From an uncultured Clostridium sp. (lineage in GTDB: Bacteria > Bacillota > Clostridia > TANB77 > CAG-508), in contig CANEMG010000025.1 of NCBI GenBank assembly GCA_947428535.1, forward strand, positions 1 to 8,996: a stretch of 8,996 bases of DNA, read 5' to 3'. The notes under the pieces are model-generated. The model was not told where the DNA came from and did no database searches. It saw only the letters and a program-made list of their open reading frames with translations. Position numbers and translations under genes: made by a program. Below, piece by piece: positions 1 through 6,000 of this stretch; within the stretch, counting starts at the first letter, position 1, and each line of letters starts with the position of its first letter.

Positions 1-18
1 TTGTATTATAATTTTCAT

Positions 19-60
19 TATATATTAGAAAGTCGTAAAGACTTTCTAATATATATTTTT
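19..60 (+). terminator. Hairpin terminator, best oriented for plus-strand transcription, possibly bidirectional
   Basis: Positions 19-34 and 40-55 form a perfect 16-bp inverted repeat with the 5-base loop GTAAA; the core is GAAAGTC/GACTTTC and the outer part is A/T only. On the plus strand the stem is followed at once by a T run (56-60), the intrinsic terminator arrangement. That would stop a transcript entering from the left, so a convergent gene beyond the window edge is inferred. On the minus strand the hairpin starts 19 bases after the stop codon of the giant gene, a normal terminator position, but what follows the stem is A-rich with no clean T tract. It may serve both directions, more weakly leftward. 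Confidence 0.7.
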
Positions 61-74
61 CTTATGTATAAATT

Positions 75-3000
75 TTATTTATAGAATTTCTTAAAACTTA
101 TTTTTCCTAAGTTTTTCTTTAATACTATTACTACTATAATAACCGCTACTACTATTACTATAATCATTATTTCATCTGCTACTACACTTACATAGTATTT
201 AGATTTTTCTAAACCAGTAGGTGGTGTTAATGTTACTCTTTCTGTAAATGCTGAGTCATCTTCTTTATAGTCTGGATTATTATTCATATTCAAGTTACCT
301 ACTGTTGTTCCAAGTTTAGTTACCCTACCTGTTACTGAAGTATATTGTATAATCTCTGCACTGTTATCATATGTCATATTTTCAGTATCAGTTTCACCAG
401 CAACTACTTTTGATGCAACCATATATATATTTCCTGAGCTTTCATGTTTATTTGAAACATATGGTTTTAAGAATATAGATAGAAGTTTATTCATATGTCC
501 ATCATCTGTACTAGAAACTTTATCATCTACTGATACTGCTAAATTATGTCTTATATCAGCATTATAAAGTATTCCTTTAGCATCTAATAATTTCTTATAT
601 GATTTTACTTGGATTTCTCCATTTTCTTTATTCTTCTCTTCTACTGTATTAAATAATCTATCTGCTATTAAACCTTGTGTCATTAATTCTTCATCTGTTA
701 TAGAATTCCAATGTCTATCTATTTCAACATTTTTACTTGCTTCCATAACCATATTATTATCTACATAATCTAATATTTTATCTACTTTTAACTCAGCTAC
801 AACATCTTTTGAGCCTACTGTTCCTGTATAATATGTTTCTCCTAAATATTTTCCATAATATCCATCTGTACCATTAAATGTCTTTTTATCTTTAATTCCA
901 TATTCTACATTATCATTACCATAGTAATTTTTATATAACTCATTTCTTGCTGTTCCTGCTGCTGTATATGTATCATCATAATATGCCTCATATCCAGTTG
1001 CATCAGCTTTATATCTTAGATTATATAATCTTTCACTTATTCTGTCTATTTCACTATTATTGTTTACAGAGAATACATATGTTACATCTACTGTACAACC
1101 TTGTAATAAGTCTTCATCAACATTTAAGTATGCTAAACCTTTTACATCTTCTACTGTTGGTAAATACTGTAAATTTTCATATCCTATTGAGTTTTCTTCA
1201 TTTATAACAGTATTCAGAATATTCTTAGTTTTTACTCCATTTTCTTCTTCATAAACATTATCATATTTTATATCTGCTAATGTTTTACCATCTGATGTAG
1301 TTAATTGTATTCTTGATAAGAATTCTTTTATAGAAACATTTGCTTCTGGTCTATATTCTATACCAAAATCAATATTTTCTATTTTATATCTTGAATCTCT
1401 ATTAACTCTTTCTAAGTATTCATCATATGTATATGTAATAACATCATATGTTGTTTTTTCGGCTCTTACTGGGAAGTATACTGTTTCAGCTTCCATAGAA
1501 GTATTTTTCATAAACTCTTCTGAATAATCTTCTGGTAATGATTTTTGAGCTTCTTCTGTTTTTCTGTTATTTACTTTCTCACTCCATCTAATTACTTCAA
1601 GTCTTCTAATTTCATCATCTCTTGCATCAGAATTTTCTGGTTTTTCTAATTCTGCTAAAACATCATCTCCTGAACTTGGTTCTGAAGTTATATAATTATC
1701 TACATTATAGTATTTTGTTGATTTATATTCTTGTCCATTATATACTACATCTTCAACACTTTCACCATAATTAAATCTTATTATATAATTTCCTGGAATA
1801 AATGATTCTAATCTATATGAACCATCTGATGAAGTTCTGGTATCAACTACTGATTCATCCCATGCTTTTACACTTTCTTCATAAATTCTTTCTTCACCAT
1901 TTTTTTGCAATTTTACCATTTCTACTAGTTTTACATTTATTCCTTTTGCTGGTGCATCTTTTGTTTCATCAAGTAATAATTGTCCTAAGTTTCCTTTTTT
2001 CTTATTACTTGCAGCTTCTCTTATCTTTTCATCTACACCAATATTTCTAATACCATTTCCAATATATTGTATAGCCTCTCCAGTACCTGCTGTTTCAGAT
2101 CTTGCATCATCCCAAACAGTTCCTACTATGTTTCTTTCTAATTTATATCTTTCGTTTGAATCTGGTGGTGTTCCTGGATTTTCAGGATCTTCTGGATTTT
2201 GATCTAATATGCTTAATGTTATTCCTGTTTTATATGTATCGTTCTCATATTCTGACCAATCCTCAATATCATTATTTTCAGTTCCACCTGATTTATTTGC
2301 ATCTGTTTTTAGTCCTAAATTTCCTGGATTTGAATTTTTATCTACAAATCCTGCTGGCTTGTTATCTGGATAATATGTTGAATATGCATTTATTTCTGCA
2401 ATATTATCTTTATTACCTAATTTCATATCTGATAAGTCTGTTCCATCTTGTGTATCTACTATAAATTTAATATATACATTAATGATTTCACCTTGTTTTA
2501 GCTCAATATTATCAAATCCGCTTAAGTAAATTGTATTATATTTATCATCTGGTATATTTACTGCTGAATGTTTTGGGTATATTGGTGTATTACTTAATTT
2601 TACTTCACCTGTTGTCTTATTATTTGATTTGTCTACATATTCATACCACGCTTCAACCTTATTTAAAGTTTTCTCATGTAAATATCCATCTTCACCTATT
2701 ACCTTGATTACTTTTGTATTGTTATTTGGATCATATGCTTTAAAATCTGGACTGTAATAATTTACAACTTCTCTTATTTTTGAGTAAACATTATTAGCAT
2801 CTTTTACATCATTATTTGTAATACTCATTTTATATGTTACTTCTGTATTCAACTCTGTCTTTTCTTTATATTCTTTTACTTCTTCATTACTATACTGTGT
2901 ATGTTTATAATAATAGTCTGAAGCATAGAATTTAAATTGATAATTTATTGGATTATTCTCTCCACCTGTAACATATGCTCCACCAAATGGCGAATTATTT

Positions 3001-6000
3001 ACATCTTTTTGATTATAGAAATATGTCATTTCTATACCATTTACTGTAGTTTTTAAGTTATATACATCCTCTTCAAGACTTAAATCCATCTCTCTTGTTT
3101 GTAATCCTAAGTTAATGTATTTTAAATATTCTGTCTCTCCTGATTGAGCAAAATATAACATATTTATATTGTTACCATTTGTTAATGCATTATTGTATGG
3201 CTTACTTCTTACTATAAAACTATATGCACTTATTCCAGTTGATTCTGTTAAATCTAATGTGCTATTATGTTTATCTTTTGTATAAGATAATGTTTTTGTA
3301 TTATCCTCAGATTCTACTACACCTTTTATTCCTGTATTATATTCTATTGTTTCTAAACTACTATTTAGCTCATCTCTTATATCTGTGTACTCACTTGCAT
3401 TTGAATCTGTCATATATTCCATAGCAATTGAATTATCAGCTTTATTTATGTTTGCTTTTCCATCATCTCCAGCATATACTGTAGAAATATATTTTGCACC
3501 ATTGTAATAGAATTCTACATAGTAATTAATATATGTACTTGTTGAATTATAGTTACCTGTTGCATCATCTCTGTTTGTTGCTTTTATAACTCTTCCTGCG
3601 TTCTCTCCACCTTCGACCATTTTCTTATTTGATTCATCTCCTGAATCAGTTGTTCCATTAGTTTCATCAAATTTATATGTTCCATCTGCTGATGTATATG
3701 TTGTGGCAACTTTTTTATTTGTATCATCATGAAGTACTACCTTAATTCCAGATAGTTTTCCTTCTGAATCATCCATTTTTCCATCTCTATTTTCATCTAT
3801 CCAAACTCTTCCGCCTATTGCTATATTCTTTAATCTTACATAGTCAACATTATCTTTAGATGTATAGTTTACTAAATCTTTTGAAATTAAGTCCACATCA
3901 TTTCTATTATGAACACTTGTAATATTTAATTCATTCTTTAAGTTTAATAAATACATATTACTCATTGTAATATCACATTTTAATTGAACCTCAAAGTATT
4001 CTTTTGGCTTTATTTCTCCAGGATATGTATATGTTATTTTATTACCTTCGATACGTTCTGCCATTTGTGAAGTTGTTGAATCTAGTGCACCTGATCCATT
4101 AAATTTTTTCATAGATACTGTTTCTTTATAAGTTAAACCTGTTTCTAATGTATCTACAAATGTTATATTTTTTACTGTTGTTGTTCCTGTATTTTGAAGC
4201 TTTATAGTATATATTACATTATCGTATTTTTCTACTTCAACTGGTGAATCATATTTTTGTTGATTTGTTTTTCCATCTCTTCCACTTATAGCTTTTGAAT
4301 TTACACTTGTAATGTATTTTTTCAAACCGATATCATATGTTTGATATTCAACAGATGCTGATGAACTTATTGGTATCATCTCTGTTAATACAATACCATT
4401 TTTATTTGTAGCATAATTAACTGTACCTGTATTTGTTATTTTTACTTTTTTCTTACTTTCTAGTATAACTTCAAATTGCATTGTTAATATAGCAGATTGT
4501 CCTGGAGTTATACTTCCTGAATATTTATATCTTGTATTACTTTGTTTTGTCCAACCATTTCCACTTGCTGATAAAAATTTTAGTTCATTTGTGTTATAAG
4601 TATCATCTAATACAATATTATTTATGTTACCAAAATTAGCTGTATTTCCCATATTCTTTACAACAATAGTATAAGTTATTTTATCTCCTAACTCACACTT
4701 TGTAAGATCAGTAACTTTACCATCATTTATTTTTGTTACAGTTTTTGAAATACTTAAATCATATCCTAATATTTTTACTTTTACACTAGATGTTAATACT
4801 GAATTTAATAAATATTTATTTTTAATTAAATCAATATTATTTCTATTAAATGCTCTTGTTATAGTTACGGTATTTGTTTTATTTGTTGCCTGTTTAGATA
4901 GCAATGATTCTGTTACTCTCATTGATATATATAATGTATGTGTTTGACCAGACTCTATTGTTCCAGTATATACATATTTTCCAGATTGATTTATCCATCC
5001 TGAAGATGTACCTGCTGCAACAAATTCAAATCCTTGTGGAATCTCTTCTGACACTGAATAAGACATTTTTCCATATACCGCTGATGCACTTCCACCATTA
5101 TTTCTAACTAGGATTTTATATCTTATAATATCTCCAACCTCTGCCGAATTTTGTGTTGATTTTGGCATTCCTGCACTTGTTATAACATCAACAGATTTAC
5201 TTACAGTTATTCTATATTGTTTACATCTTACATAAGCTGAATCTGTTACTCTATTTGTTTGTACATTTTTAATTGGTTTTCCATTTGTAAATTTAAAATT
5301 TGATATTTTTACTGTATTTGTTAAATTTGTATTTGCATTTGCTCTTACATTATCTTTCATCTTTAACCATACATTAAAAGTATATGTTCCTTTTGGTATT
5401 GTTAATGCACTTGAAGTTAATCTTCCAGCTGAACTTACTCCTCCTGATAATGTACTTGAAATGAAAGTATATTGAGAAGCATCATATGTGTCTGTTATAT
5501 CTAGTTTAATTGGCATTCCTTTATTTATTACTTGTATTGTAAAACAAACCCTATCTCCTCTATCTACATAAGCACCACTGCTTATGTTAGTTTGTGATCC
5601 ATTATTTGTATCTCTTACATATGTAACTGTTTTACTTACACTTACATTAGCTATTGCATTTAAAGTATAATCTACCTTTGTCGTTTTTGATACTTTTTTT
5701 CCTCTCATTACAACTTCGTTTTGTCCACCACTCCAGCTTTCAAAACCACCTAATATTCTTGCTTTATAAAAATCTGAAGTAGCAACTATTCTTACTTTAA
5801 CTTGTGTTAAATCAGCATTACCCAAAGCAGACATTGGTATATAAAATGCTTTTTGATTACAGTTATTATATGAAAATTTCTTACTACCGTATGCTGTAAT
5901 TACATTTCCTTTATAATTAGAGTAACTTCTTCCATTATTAGTAGAAATTTGTAATTTAGCATCACTTGGGAATTTAGCATTTATTGCTCCAAATGCATTA

